Source: Rapana venosa
Taxonomy: Eukaryota > Mollusca > Gastropoda > Neogastropoda > Muricidae
NCBI GenBank assembly: GCA_028751875.1
Contig: CM054135.1
Span: 55,230,867 to 55,294,866, forward strand
Length of the DNA stretch: 64,000 bases
Reading direction: 5' to 3'
Position numbers and translations under genes: made by a program. Within the stretch, counting starts at the first letter, position 1; the number at the start of each line of letters is the position of its first letter. Of this stretch, positions 31,539 to 41,144 are shown piece after piece. The notes under the pieces are model-generated. The model did no database searches. It was not told the DNA's origin and saw nothing but the letters and a program-made list of their open reading frames with translations.

Positions 31539-31684
31539 ACCTGGAAACAATCAGCGTCCAATAGTTAATTTCTGAACTATTTTTGCTTTCAAAGTTGGTT
31601 GTAGGATCTACTGGTTATTGTTTTTCTTGTGGTGGTGGTTTTGTTGGCAGTCATTACAATAATTGTTGTATTCTGTGTAGACTA
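31539..31684 (+). repeat. ~145-bp direct repeat, left copy
   Basis: Starts ACCTGGAAACAATCAGCG and contains TTCTGAACTATTTTTGCTTT, GGTTATTGTTTTTCTTGTGG and GGCAGTCATTACAATAATTG, ending at TTCTGTGTAGAC. The right copy at 31991-32132 has the same order with roughly 80 percent identity by eye. The two copies enclose a SINE. Confidence 0.9.
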
Positions 31685-31978
31685 ATGGGGACGGGATAAC
31701 TTAGTGGTCTGAGCACTCGCTTTCCCCCATCTAAGGTTAAGCAGCATCGAGAGTGGTTACCACTTGGATGGGTGACCGTTTGCGCGCCTTGGCTTCAGTA
31801 CAGTCCTCCAGTTCACCCAGCTGTCAATGGGTACCTGCCTCTTTAGGGTCAGGGAAGGTAAAACAGCGAGGGAGAGGAGATGGGCGCCATCCTCAATATG
31901 CTGGCCCCTAGAGAAGTTGAGGTCTCTGACGCCTCGCTTCCCTACGACCACATAGGTTATGGGACACGTTTATTTTTT
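31685..31978 (+). mobile_element. Chimeric tRNA-like / 5S rRNA-like SINE
   Basis: Head GGGACGGGATAACTTAGTGG gives a tRNA A-box-like TAACTTAGTGG. From 31734 the text AGGTTAAGCAGCATCGAG, AGTGGTTACCACTTGGATGG and GTGACCG matches the internal control region of animal 5S rRNA genes (box A and box C parts) with few differences. The body TTCACCCAGCTGTCAATGGG, TACCTGCCTCTTTAGGGTC, GGTAAAACAGCG and GGCGCCATC resembles central domains of widely distributed animal SINEs. 5S-derived SINEs (SINE3-type) and tRNA/5S fusions are known from vertebrates and other animals; I cannot name this family. It is not a functional 5S gene, since the 5' third of 5S is missing. Confidence 0.85.
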
Positions 31979-31990
31979 ACTTTTTTTTTT

Positions 31991-32132
31991 ACCTTGAAAG
32001 CAACCAGCGCCCAATGATTTTTTTTCTGAACTATTTTTGTTTTTCAAGTTGATTTTAGGGTCTACTTGTTATTGTTTTTCTTGTGGTGGTGGTTTTGGTT
32101 GACAGTCATTATAATTGTATACTGTGTAGACA
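31991..32132 (+). repeat. ~145-bp direct repeat, right copy
   Basis: ACCTTGAAAGCAACCAGCGC, TTCTGAACTATTTTTGTTTT, TTATTGTTTTTCTTGTGGTG, GACAGTCATTATAATTG and ACTGTGTAGACAA. A T-run (SINE tail side) precedes it. Far too long for an ordinary target-site duplication. Confidence 0.9.
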
Positions 32133-32336
32133 AATATTGTGGAAGAGAACCTAAAGTATGATGTGTACCAAAAAGTATGGTTTCCCGTCGTCCCCCATCC
32201 TTCTTCTTTCGTGTAATTTATCATCCTGTCCCTTAATTTAACCTCTGCCTCTGGACTATTTAACCTCTGCACTATGAACCGAGAGGTCGAGAGAAAAATG
32301 TGACTTCTTTTTGTTTCCAGTTCCCTCTATCTCCGA

Positions 32337-32591
<255 letters not shown>

Positions 32592-32777
32592 CGAACGGAC
32601 GAACGAGCGCGTGCACACACACATACACATACACACCTGTGCGTGCGTGCGTACTTGCAAACGCACATAGTCCAAAACGAGAGCAAAAACAAAACTGCAT
32701 ATTTTTTCTTGGCTTTTTATTTTGAGGAAACGTTTCTGTTATGAAATGTAAATCAGGCTATGAATCGTCACACACCA

Positions 32778-32780
32778 CGA

Positions 32781-32814
<34 letters not shown>

Positions 32815-32951
32815 CCACACACACAAACACACACACACACACCACACACACACTTTTTATAACCTGGTGTGACAGACAACTTGCTGAAATTTGAATATGA
32901 AAAAGTTCACGCGCGCGCGCATGTATGTGTGTATGTGTGTGTGTGAGCGCG

Positions 32952-32982
<31 letters not shown>

Positions 32983-33175
32983 AGCACGCACGCAGCACGC
33001 ACGCACGCATGCACGCACGTACGCACGCACGCACGTACGCACGCACGCACGCACACAGATGAGATGAAGAAGAGAGGATATATGGGAAAACAGAGAGAGA
33101 CAGACGGAGACAGAGACAGACAGAGCCAGCCAGAGAGACATACAAGGACAGAGACAGACAGACAGACAGAGATAA
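32778..33175. repeat. (CA)n, (CG)n, (GCAC)n and (GACA)n arrays
   Basis: CA arrays 32778-32850, alternating CGCGCG at 32909-32920 and 32946-32960, (GCAC)n with GTAC at 32983-33058 and (AGAC)n to 33172. The mixed purine-pyrimidine alternation is strongly Z-DNA-prone. Confidence 0.96.
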
Positions 33176-33269
33176 TAATTTATAAGAAAACAAAGGCATT
33201 CTTCACCTGTACGTCATAACTGCTCATACCTCAAAACTATACGTTTTTAACTCTTATTTTTGACAAGGA

Positions 33270-33485
33270 GAGGGGGTGGTGGGGGTGGGGGGGTGGGGGG
33301 GGGTGGGGGGAGAAGAATGAGAAAGACACCAGGGTTAAAGTTATTCATCAGAAAACATATTTTTAGTCCATTGTTCTCTATTTCAGGTAGAAACAAATCT
33401 TGCTTGTCCTGGGGGAGGATGGGAAACATGGAATTTGGGAAAGGAGGAGGGATTTTTTGGGGGGGAGGGGGGGGGGGGGGGGGAG
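33270..33485. repeat. Two G-rich tracts around a unique ~150-bp block
   Basis: GGGGGTGGGGG at 33272-33310 and GGGGG at 33456-33483. The block between has a 110-codon open frame with no recognised motif. Confidence 0.85.
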
Positions 33486-33592
33486 GGAAAAGAGAGGAAG
33501 AGGACGACTTGAAACGAAAACACAAAACTTGTACAATACTGGCACTTTCTCTTTTTTTTTTTTTCGTTTTTGATTTCTTTCTTTCTTCTTAG

Positions 33593-33672
33593 CTTTTGAC
33601 TCCTTCAGGTGTCCACCCTACGAGAACGGTCCTGAAGAGTTATTCACCAAATTCCTCCATGTTGGTTGTGTG
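33593..33672 (+). CDS. Candidate internal exon, unknown protein
   Basis: A long polypyrimidine run ending TTTCTTTCTTCTTAG (to 33592) is an excellent 3' splice site. The next codons in phase 2 read FDSFRCPPYENGPEELFTKF then LHVGCV, a balanced, charged, non-repetitive peptide. TGTG|GTGAAG at 33672/33673 is a fair 5' splice site. Without the donor the frame would continue to about 33760 in a more hydrophobic, less convincing sequence. No family recognised. The combination of acceptor, composition and possible donor makes this the best single exon candidate in the window, still weak. Confidence 0.33.
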
Positions 33673-33984
33673 GTGAAGCTTGTTTCCCTGCAGATGGTTT
33701 TCCTACGAGTCCATTTTGCGATGTTGTCCCTTCACCTTTTCTTTCTGGTTTCCTCTTAAATATTATCTCCGTCCCTCCACAGTTCCATGTAAAATAGTTT
33801 AAGTGAGGCCATTGGGTCTGGTAACGTGGCCTCTGTGTGTGAGTATTTGGTTTTTTTGTTTTGTTTACTGAAGGCAGAAGATTTTGGGGGTATAGGAATG
33901 ATGTGTAAAAAAAGAGAGGTAGTAGTTGTATGTGTGACAGTATCAAAATAGTACAATTATTGTAAAGTTTGTGAGTTCGGTTCG

Positions 33985-33991
33985 TGTGTGT

Positions 33992-34045
<54 letters not shown>

Positions 34046-34262
34046 CTGTGTATATGTGTGTGTCTGTGTCTCTCTCTGTCTACGTGTCTGTCTGTATGTC
34101 TGTCGGTCTATGTGTTTGTCTTTCTCTGTGTGTGTGTGTGTGTGCGTCTGTGTATATGTGTGTGTCTGTGTCTCTCTCTGTCTACTTGTCTGTCTGTCTG
34201 TCGGTCTATGTGTTTGTCTTTCTGTGTGTGTGTGCGTGTGTGTATGTGTGTGTGTGTCTGCC
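33985..34262. repeat. (GT)n with a duplicated GT/TCTG segment
   Basis: GTGCGTCTGTGTATATGTG, GTGTCTGTGTCTCTCTCTGT and CTACNTGTCTGTCTG followed by CGGTCTATGTGTTTGTCTTT occurs at 34040-34120 and 34143-34222, a ~102-base near-perfect duplication inside the array. Confidence 0.95.
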
Positions 34263-34379
34263 TGCACACACTGACCACAAGAAACAAGAGGAGAAGGAAG
34301 GAAGGAAGGAAGGAAGGGAGCGGTCACCGCCAGAGTGGACTGACTGATGGACTGACCATTCCCAGGGGAAATGTCACTT

Positions 34380-34438
34380 TCTCTTACTGTTACTATTGCT
34401 ACTGCTGTTACTGTTGTTACTGCTGTTTCTGCTGGCAT
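34380..34438. repeat. Degenerate (TTACTG)n repeat
   Basis: CTTACTGTTACTATTGCTAC-type units. Confidence 0.88.
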
Positions 34439-34519
34439 GGGCGAAAAACCAAGTCACGTTACTGGCTGGCCCCTTTTGCATTATTGTCTTAGCTTGTTTC
34501 TTTTGGTTCAATTGTCTTG

Positions 34520-34965
34520 ACTGGGTATCTCATTGTTTGTCTGTGTCGGCTGGGTATCTCTAGCACTGTGTTTGTGTGATCTGGGTATCTTTGTCTTTGT
34601 TTGTGTGGTCCGGGTATCTTTGTGTGGTCTGGGTATCTGTGTTTGTCTTGACTGGGTATCTTTGTGTTTGTCTGTGTGGTCTGGGTATCTCTGTGTTTGT
34701 GTGGTCTGGGTATCTTTGTGTTTGTATCGGCTGGGTATCTTTGTGTTTGTGTGGTCTGGGTATCTCTGTGTTTGTGTCGTCAGGGTATCTCTGTGTTTGT
34801 CTGTGTGGTCTGGGTATCTGTGTTTGTCTGTGTGGCTGGGTATCTCTGTGTTTGTCTGTGTGGTCTGGGTATCTCTGTGTTTTTGTCGGCTGGGTATCTC
34901 TGTGTTTGTGTTGGCTTGGTATCTCTGTGTTTGTCTGTGTCGGCTGGGTATCTCTGTGTTTGTCT
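34520..34965. repeat. ~27-bp CTGGGTATCTCTGTGTTTGTCTGTGTGGT minisatellite
   Basis: About 16 units each containing GGGTATCT and GTGTTTGT, with unit lengths of about 17 to 35 bases. Long open frames exist in several phases on both strands (up to 386 codons on the plus strand when joined to the next arrays), but the residues simply repeat [14 protein letters not shown] or [13 protein letters not shown] peptides. Confidence 0.96.
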
Positions 34966-35372
34966 GTGTCAATGTCTGTCTGTGTCAGTGTCTCTCTCTC
35001 TCTGTCTGTTTCAGTGTCTGTATGTGCCAATGTCTCTCTGGCTCTCTCTCCATGTATGTCTGTGTCAATGTCTGTATGTGTCAATGTCTCTCTCTGTGTC
35101 TGTCTGTTTCAATGTCTGTATGTGTCAATGTCTGTCTGTGTCAATGTCTGTATGTGTCAATGTCTGTATGTGTCAATGTCTGTATGTGTTAATGTCTGTC
35201 TGTGTCAATGTCTGTATGTGTCAATGTCTGTCTGTGTTAATGCCTGTCTGCTTCAATGTCTGATGTGTCAATGTCTCTCTCTGTGTCTGTATATGTCAAT
35301 GTCTCTCTGTTTCAATGTCTCTCTCTGTGTGTTTGTCTGTGTCAATGTCTCTCTCTGTGTCTGTCTGTACAG
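34966..35372. repeat. 16-bp (GTCAATGTCTGTCTGT) minisatellite
   Basis: About 24 units with TATGTGTC and TCTCTCTG variants, continuous with the preceding array and sharing its TCTGTGT component. Confidence 0.96.
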
Positions 35373-35462
35373 TCATGTCGCTGTGTACAAGGATGTGGGA
35401 ACTGGTTTAAAATTAACGATACACGCTTGCACGTACGTGCGCCACGACAAACACTCTTACAC

Positions 35463-35712
35463 ACCCCCCCCCCCCCCTCCCCACTCACCCATCCCTCCAT
35501 CCAACCTCCCATCCACCCATCCACCATCCACCCATCCACCCACCCATCCATCCATCCATCCATCCACCCATCCGCCCATCCACCCATCCACCCATCCGCC
35601 CATCCACCCATCCATCCACCCACAAACCCACCCACCCAACGTCCATCCACCCACCCATCCATCCACACACTCACCATCCATCCATCCTCCCACCCACCCG
35701 TCCATCCATCCA
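35463..35712. repeat. Poly-C and (CCAT)n/(CCACCCAT)n array
   Basis: Short poly-C then CCATCCACCCATCCGCCCAT-type units over 240 bases. Minus-strand [12 protein letters not shown] frames are artefacts. Confidence 0.97.
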
Positions 35713-35859
35713 CAGAACCCCAGATCCCCCATGTGATAAGAGATGGATATGCAGGCCCGCAGACAAACCAGCTATCCCCAGTGTGATATCCCCACTTCAG
35801 ATCTGTCATAAATTAACACGTCACAGTCACGCGAGTAAAGCACGGGTCATAAGTACACG

Positions 35860-36040
35860 TCTACCTCCCCCCACCCCAACCCCACCGCTCATTCTCCACC
35901 ACCTTCCCTCCACTACCCACCCTGACCCCCTGACTCCCCCCCCCACCCCCACCCCCACCTTCCCCCTCCCCGTCTGTACTGCTCTCTCTCTCTCTCTCTC
36001 TCTCTCCTCCTCCCCCTCCCCCCCCCCCCCCCCCCATCCG
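35860..36040. repeat. C-rich DNA, (CT)n and poly-C
   Basis: CCCCACCCC-type sequence, (CT)n at 35983-36005 and poly-C at 36017-36035. Confidence 0.92.
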
Positions 36041-36202
36041 GTATGAAATGAAACCATTGTTCTCTCTCGGTTTGTCTGTCTCCTGTCGTGGAAACATTGC
36101 TGTAGTTAAGTCATCATTTGAGCAGTTATTGTTGAGGGGAAAAAGTTAATTATTTTAATCGTCGTATGTTTTATAGGTCATAGTCCAATAGTTAGATGTT
36201 CT

Positions 36203-36400
36203 GTAGTAGTAGTAGTAGTAGTAGTAGAAGTAGTAGTAGAAAGTAGTAGTAGTAGTAGTAGAAAGTAGTAGTAGTAGGGTAGCAGTAGAAGAAGTAGTAG
36301 GAGTAGTAGTAGTAGTAGGAGTGTGTGTAATTGTGTGTGTGTGTAGTTGTGTGTGTGTGATTGTGTGTGTGTAATTGTGTGTGTGTGTGTAATTGTGTGT

Positions 36401-36445
<45 letters not shown>

Positions 36446-36448
36446 ATC
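36203..36448. repeat. (AGT)n then (GT)n/(GC)n arrays
   Basis: AGTAGTAGT with GAAAGTAGT interruptions to 36320, then GT with TGTAATT variants and GCGCGCGC at 36404-36417. Confidence 0.96.
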
Positions 36449-36450
36449 CT

Positions 36451-36552
36451 TGGCTTGAGCTCCGAGGTTCACCAATGGTGAGTTTTTGCGTTTGCGACCA
36501 TTTTTTGTCCACCGTGAAGGTAACCGCATTTATTTTGACTTCGGGGATGTTG
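36451..36552 (+). mobile_element. Dispersed ~90-bp element (family D), copy 3
   Basis: TTGGCTTGAGCTCCGAGGTT, CACCAATGGTGAG, TGCGACCATTTTTTGTCCAC, GAAGGTAACCGCA and GACTTCGGGGATG. It lies just upstream of the LINE fragment with about 110 bases between. Confidence 0.85.
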
Positions 36553-36666
36553 TATACTGGGTAACTATTTTTTGTATTTTTCGGTAACCCTCTTAACGCT
36601 GATATGAATACGGTATCTTTAACGCGCATAATTATTATTTTATCTTCTGCATGTGTATCTCTTGGT

Positions 36667-38235
36667 AAAAGAAAGATATTCTTAACAGGTGGTCAGAATA
36701 CATCAAAGAGTTATACCACGACGACAGAGGTCCACCTCCTCATATTATTAGCAACGAAGATGGCCATATAATCATGGAAGACGAAGTGAGACATGCACTC
36801 AGCAAGATGAAAAGTGGTAAGGCGCCAGGACCTGATAATATCCCATCTGAATTGATAACAGCCCTGGATGAAGTGGGAATTAAGGCAGTCACAAAACTAC
36901 TAAACAATATATATGACACAGGAGAGATTCCGACAGATATGAAGAAGTCCATCTACATTGCGATCCCTAAGAAACTGGGTACAGCTGAATGTGACCAACA
37001 TCATACAATCAGCCTGATGAGTCAGTCACCTCACCAAAGCTCTTTTACGAATACTCATGAAGAGAATGAGAAATAAAATACTCCCAGAAATATCAGAAAC
37101 GCAATTTGGATTCATGGCAGACAAAGGCACCAGAAATGCAATCTTCGCATTGAAAACTCTCATGGAAAGATCCATCGAGGTCCAGAAAACCTGTACCTCT
37201 GCTTCATTGACTACTCAAAAGCGTTCGACAAAGTACGACACTCCGACTTGTTTGATATTCTGGCAGGGCTATACATCGACGGGAAAGATCTTCGAGTCCT
37301 CAGAAACATATATTGGGAACAGGGGGCAGCCATTAGAGTCGACAATGACATCAGTCAATATAGACCAATCTGAAGGGGTGTGAGGCAGGGCTGCGTGTTC
37401 TTGCCTGATTTATTTAATGTATATAGTGAAATAATTCTACGAAATATTGAGAATCATGAGGGAATTAGTGTAGGTGGCCACAACATCAACAACCTGAGAT
37501 ATGCAGATGACACAGTCCTTATCGCCGAAAAAGAAAGGATTACAGCTCAATGCAAAGAAGACAGAATGCATGGTGATCTCGAAAAAAGCTGTTATACCAC
37601 AATGCAACATAGCCTGTAAAGGAGAGAGAATCAGACAAGTAAACACCTTTAAATACCTTGGTTGTACTATCACCCCGGACGGCAAGTGTGACACAGAAAT
37701 CAAGAAGAGAATCGGTCAATCTAAGGCAACTTTTAACAACATGAAATGCATTTTTACCAACAGTAAGATAAGCCTCAAGACAAAGATCCATGTTTTGAGA
37801 GCCTACGTATGGTCCATTCTTCTGTACGGATGTGAGTGCTGGACCCTAGCCAAGGACACAGAACAGCGACTAGAAGCAGTAGAAATGTGGTTCATCCGGA
37901 GAATCATGAAAATCTCATGGACAAAAAGAAAAACTAATGCAGAAGTAATGGAAATGGCTGGGTACCAGAGATCCCTTCTCAACACCATCAGAGAAAGACA
38001 GCTCAAATTTTTCGGCCATATAATCAGGGCTGACGGACTAGAGAAACTGTTATGGAGTGCCAAAATCTGTGGAAACAAGAGCAGAGGAAGACAACGCACA
38101 AAATTCACAGACAGCTTAAACAAATTCGCAACGAATAAAGAGGGCACCAACAATGAGCTCATGAGAGGGACCGAGAACAGGGAAGAATGGAGAGCCATGA
38201 TCGTCGATGTCTGCAGGACCAGACCGGACACTTGA
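36667..38235 (+). pseudogene. RTE-like non-LTR retrotransposon, 5'-truncated and frameshifted
   Basis: The segment begins inside the endonuclease-RT linker (KKDILNRWSEYIKELY at 36669) and covers the reverse transcriptase: KSGKAPGPDNIP near 36810, ISLMS near 37005, SKAFDKVRH near 37215, RQGC at 37383 and the catalytic YADD at 37500-37511. The C-terminal part (GLQLNAKKTECMV, FKYLGC, LLYGCECWTL, FGHIIRA, GRQRTKFTD, REEWRAMI) is open for about 230 codons to TGA at 38233. This order matches RTE-clade elements such as BovB. Lesions: a GTCA tandem duplication at 37021-37028, a one-base loss near 37183, TGA at 37371-37373, and an internal deletion with frame change near 37531-37537. The endonuclease is absent, so it cannot be active. 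It ends in a short GAAGAAGAAG run. Confidence 0.95.
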
Positions 38236-38245
38236 AGAAGAAGAA

Positions 38246-38450
38246 GCATGTGTATATATTATACACGAAGGGAATTAAGGCACTGGCAAGTCTGCACTTG
38301 AAGTTGACTTGGGAGATCGTAAAAAACACAACCCCTAACCCACCCTTATTATGTTGATTCACCAGACACTGCTGAGATTCGAACCCACGACACCATGGAC
38401 CAGTGGGATTCAAGTCAAGCGATCTTAACCACTCGGCTGTCGCGTCCTTC
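38246..38450 (-). mobile_element. tRNA-derived SINE (family B), antisense
   Basis: Minus strand: GGACGCGACAGCCGAGTGG with A box ACAGCCGAGTGG, B box GGGTTCGAATCTC, then AGCAGTGTCTGG, TACGATCTCCCAAGTCAAC, TTAATTCCCTTCGTGTATAA and TATACACATGC. Same family as 20491-20742. Its 3' end meets the (GAA)n end of the LINE fragment, head-to-tail inverted, so the SINE may have used the LINE tail as target. Confidence 0.92.
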
Positions 38451-38607
38451 GGTAGAAGTGTTAGCGTGCAGTCAGTTTTCACGGTGATATCTGTAACAAC
38501 CATGTTGTTGTTTTTGTCCTCGTTGGCTGTTTGTTGTTGTGGCAAGGGGAGAGGGGGATTTTCAATCTCACGCTTGTCAGGATTTTGTAGAAACTTTTCC
38601 ACAAGCA

Positions 38608-38815
38608 TTTTCGTCTGTGTGTGTGTGTGTGCAAGAAACCGTTATACTTCCTCATAGCTCTGTCTTCTGCTTGTCTTCTTTACCACCCCCCCCCCCCCCC
38701 CTCAAACAAAACAAAAGAACTACAACAACAAAAATACAACCCAAAAAAACAACCCCCCTCCAAAAAAAAACACACAAAAAATCCAAAATCCAAAGAAAAC
38801 AAATCAAAACCAAAA
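38608..38815. repeat. (GT)n, poly-C and A/C-rich DNA
   Basis: Short GT at 38613-38629, poly-C 38685-38700, then AAACAACCC-type sequence. Confidence 0.9.
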
Positions 38816-38929
38816 CAGGCATGTAGAAGAACGTCAGCGTACAAAATATAAAATTAATGGTAAAGAATGGATGGCACAGTCATGTGATGTTTTGGGGTCA
38901 GAGAACATGATTACATTTTCCTAATATAT

Positions 38930-38962
38930 TCCGTGCGTGCGCGCGCGCGCGCGCGTGTGTGT
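38930..38962. repeat. (GC)n(GT)n Z-DNA-prone repeat
   Basis: GTGCGTGCGCGCGCGCGCGC followed by GTGTGTG. Confidence 0.95.
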
Positions 38963-39104
38963 AAAAAACCCAAAGAGATCACGTTGTTAGGACTACTAGA
39001 CTTTTACGCAGCAGTGTAGTATAGCCTCGTGATATCAGCTGACTCCCAACACTGTCATTGTTAAATTAATAATTATTTGTATCCGTTTTGAAAGAATCCA
39101 TTCC

Positions 39105-39182
39105 GCGGCGACAACTCCTAGGTTCACCAATGGTGAGATTTTTCGCACTAAGGTAGCTGCATTCCGACTTCGGGGATAGTTT
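39105..39182 (+). mobile_element. Dispersed ~90-bp element (family D), copy 4
   Basis: CAACTCCTAGGTTCACCAAT, GGTGAGATTTTTCGCAC, AAGGTAGCTGCATTCCGACT and TCGGGGATAG. The middle ACCGTCTTTGCCCACC segment of other copies is deleted. Confidence 0.85.
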
Positions 39183-39394
39183 AATATCGATAATTATATC
39201 AACATCGTATCACTGATTAACTTGTGGTGAATGTTTGAAATCTTCTTTGGGAATATTCAGATATTTACGGCGCAGAAAATCCTGGATCGGTGCTAACCTT
39301 CTTGTTTATTCGAAGTGCCAGCTTACTAAGTCTTTGTTATATTTTGCGGCTGCCGAGTAATAAGAGTGTGGGATGTGTCTGTTTCTTTCTCAGA

Positions 39395-39525
39395 CAGCAG
39401 CTATCGTTGTCTGTCATATGAGCGAAAGCGCGTTGTTGCGCTGCCGTTAAGCGCCTGATTTAGTCAGGCCTAGCGCATCCGATTTCGGCGTGGGAGAGAA
39501 TTGTTATCTGTTAAGTCTTTCTGGA
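39395..39525 (-). mobile_element. Structured GAA-tailed repeat (family E), copy 2
   Basis: Plus-strand text: CAGACAGCAGCTATCGTTGT, GAGCGAAAGCGCG, GCGCTGCCGTTAAGCGCCTG, TCAGGCCTAGCGCATCCGAT and GGGAGAGAATTGTTATCTGT, AAGTCTTTCTGG. This is the longest match to the 41.2-kb copy at the 5' end. The (GAA) tail is degraded (TTTCTTTC). Confidence 0.88.
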
Positions 39526-40104
39526 AGAAAGGCAGGAGAATGGACCAAGAGGGAAGAAAACGGACAAGAAGGAGGTGTGACAGGAAGAAAAGGTAACAAG
39601 GCAGAGACAAAGAAAGGGAAAGAAAAAACGGAATTCCTAGCACAGAATTTCTTGAAGGTGAGGATGCTATTTATACTGACAGGCCCCCCAGCATCCTCAC
39701 TGGGGAATTTCTGTCTGTCTGTCTGTCTTTCTTTCTTTCAAAATAATAAACAGAAAGCAACATAGTTAGAATCGAATTTAGTTTTTCAATTTGAAACAAG
39801 TTTATTCAGATTTGTTTTGTCAACGCTGCAATTTCAAAATTAAAAAAAACAAAGTATGAACTAATTACAGACTAATTCTTTAAACTATGATATCAGTTGC
39901 TTTATTTAGCCAGTTCCTCCTCGTGTTGTCTGGCACTGTGTGACCAGGGGTATCAGCGATGCTCTTCTGGTTATCTGGGAAGAAGAGGTCTACTAGAATT
40001 TATGGGTGATGATGATGCATGTGATGGGTCAGGAAGGGTAGTCAAGTTAGGATTGCTCCAAAAATGAAAGATGATGGTGTCTTTCCTGTCAAAGCTTTTG
40101 TCTG

Positions 40105-40165
40105 TCTGTGGTGTGTGTGTGTATGTGTGTGTGTGTTTGTGTGTATGTGTGTGTGTCTGTCTGTC
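40105..40165. repeat. (GT)n with TATG variants and (TCTG)n
   Basis: Short compound array. Confidence 0.93.
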
Positions 40166-40174
40166 TGTCTTCAT

Positions 40175-40370
40175 TTTATATCTCTCTCTCTCACCTGAAA
40201 TTCTCTCTCTCTCATCTGAAATCGTCTGATTATATATCTCTCTCATATCTGAAATTCTCTCTCATCTATCTGAAATTGTCTGCATCTGTCTTTCTCTCAC
40301 CTGAAATCGTCTGATATAATATATATATATATATTATATATATCTCATCTGAAATCGTCTGAATCTCTGT
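40175..40370. repeat. Degenerate ATCTGAAATTCTCTCTCTC minisatellite
   Basis: CTGAAATTCTCTCTC or CTGAAATCGTCTGA recurs about seven times with CT and (TA)n spacers (40318-40342). Confidence 0.9.
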
Positions 40371-40520
40371 CGCTGTCTTCGTCTCTCTCTGTGTCATATG
40401 TCTCTGCCTCTCTGTCTCTTGTCTGCTCTGTTGTCTCTGTCTGTCTGTCTCTGTCTCTCTGTCTGTCTGTCTGTCTCGCTCTCTCCTAACTAATCAACAG
40501 ACAGACAGACAGACTCACTC
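40370..40520. repeat. TCTG / CT / GACA arrays
   Basis: CTGTCTCTGTCTGTC with a short inverted GACAGACAGACAGA at 40498-40513, which could form a hairpin with the upstream TCTG array. Confidence 0.92.
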
Positions 40521-40729
40521 ACTGGCAGTGTCTAAAGGTTTGGTCACTTAGGTGTGCAGGTCTGAGTGCCAATCATCACAATCATCAACATGCCTTGGCC
40601 ACTTCGTCTTTTGGCCTTTCTTGTTCTTTTCCTGTTTCTTTTTCTTTTTCTTTTCTGTTTCCCGGTTGGTAAGAAGAGACTGTACTGACTAGACTGCCTG
40701 TCTTCTTGACTTCTGACTGTAAGGAAAGG

Positions 40730-40893
40730 CTCTGTCTGTCTGTCTGTCTGTCTGTCTCTGTCTCTGTCTTGTCTACCTCTCTCTCTGTTTCTGTCTTTGC
40801 CTCTGCCTGCCTGTTTGTTGCCTCCCCCCTCTCCCCAACATCTCTCTCTCTCCCTGTCTGTCTGTCTCTGTCTCTTCTCTCTTTGTCTCTCCT
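40730..40893. repeat. (TCTG)n and CT-rich DNA
   Basis: TCTG array 40732-40760 and CTCTCTC sequence to 40890. Confidence 0.9.
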
Positions 40894-40896
40894 TCT

Positions 40897-40968
40897 TTGG
40901 AGGGGGACTGGCTGTAAAAAAAAAGGCACATGGGCGCTTATTCATTATTATCGAAGTAAAATATTGAT
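40897..40968 (+). mobile_element. Family A SINE, 3' fragment
   Basis: GGAGGGGGACTGGCTGTAAA, AGGCACATGGGCGCTTATTC and ATTATTATCGAAGTAAAATA, with tail TTGATTGATTTGATT. Head and body are missing. Confidence 0.8.
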
Positions 40969-41144
40969 TGATTTGATTCCGTGTGATGCGGGTCTGTAAT
41001 AATACATTCCCACTTGCTGAAAATTCTTTGCTAGGAATTCCCTCTTTTCTATCCTTCTCTTTGTTTCTGCCTTGTTCCTTTTCTTCCTGTCACCTTCCTC
41101 CTCGTCTATTTTCTGACTGCTTGGTCCATTATCCTGTTGTTGTT

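Noticed and set aside
31730..31785. Possible 5S rRNA gene
   Set aside because: Only the internal control region is present; the 5' third and the closing stem of 5S are missing.
33644..34438. 264-codon minus-strand open frame
   Set aside because: Mostly GT/TCTG array (Thr/His/Gln repeat). Its non-repetitive end is the reverse of the better plus-strand exon candidate.
34576..35736. 386-codon plus-strand open frame
   Set aside because: It runs through two minisatellites and a CCAT array. Residues only repeat GYLCVCL-, CVNVCMCQ- and HPPTHPS-like peptides, and other phases are equally open.
36667..38235. Active LINE
   Set aside because: Endonuclease region absent and at least four frame-breaking lesions.
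39490..39660. Lys/Glu-rich frame ending at GAAG|GTGAGG
   Set aside because: Starts inside a family E repeat and is purine-rich; no acceptor. Composition explains the frame.
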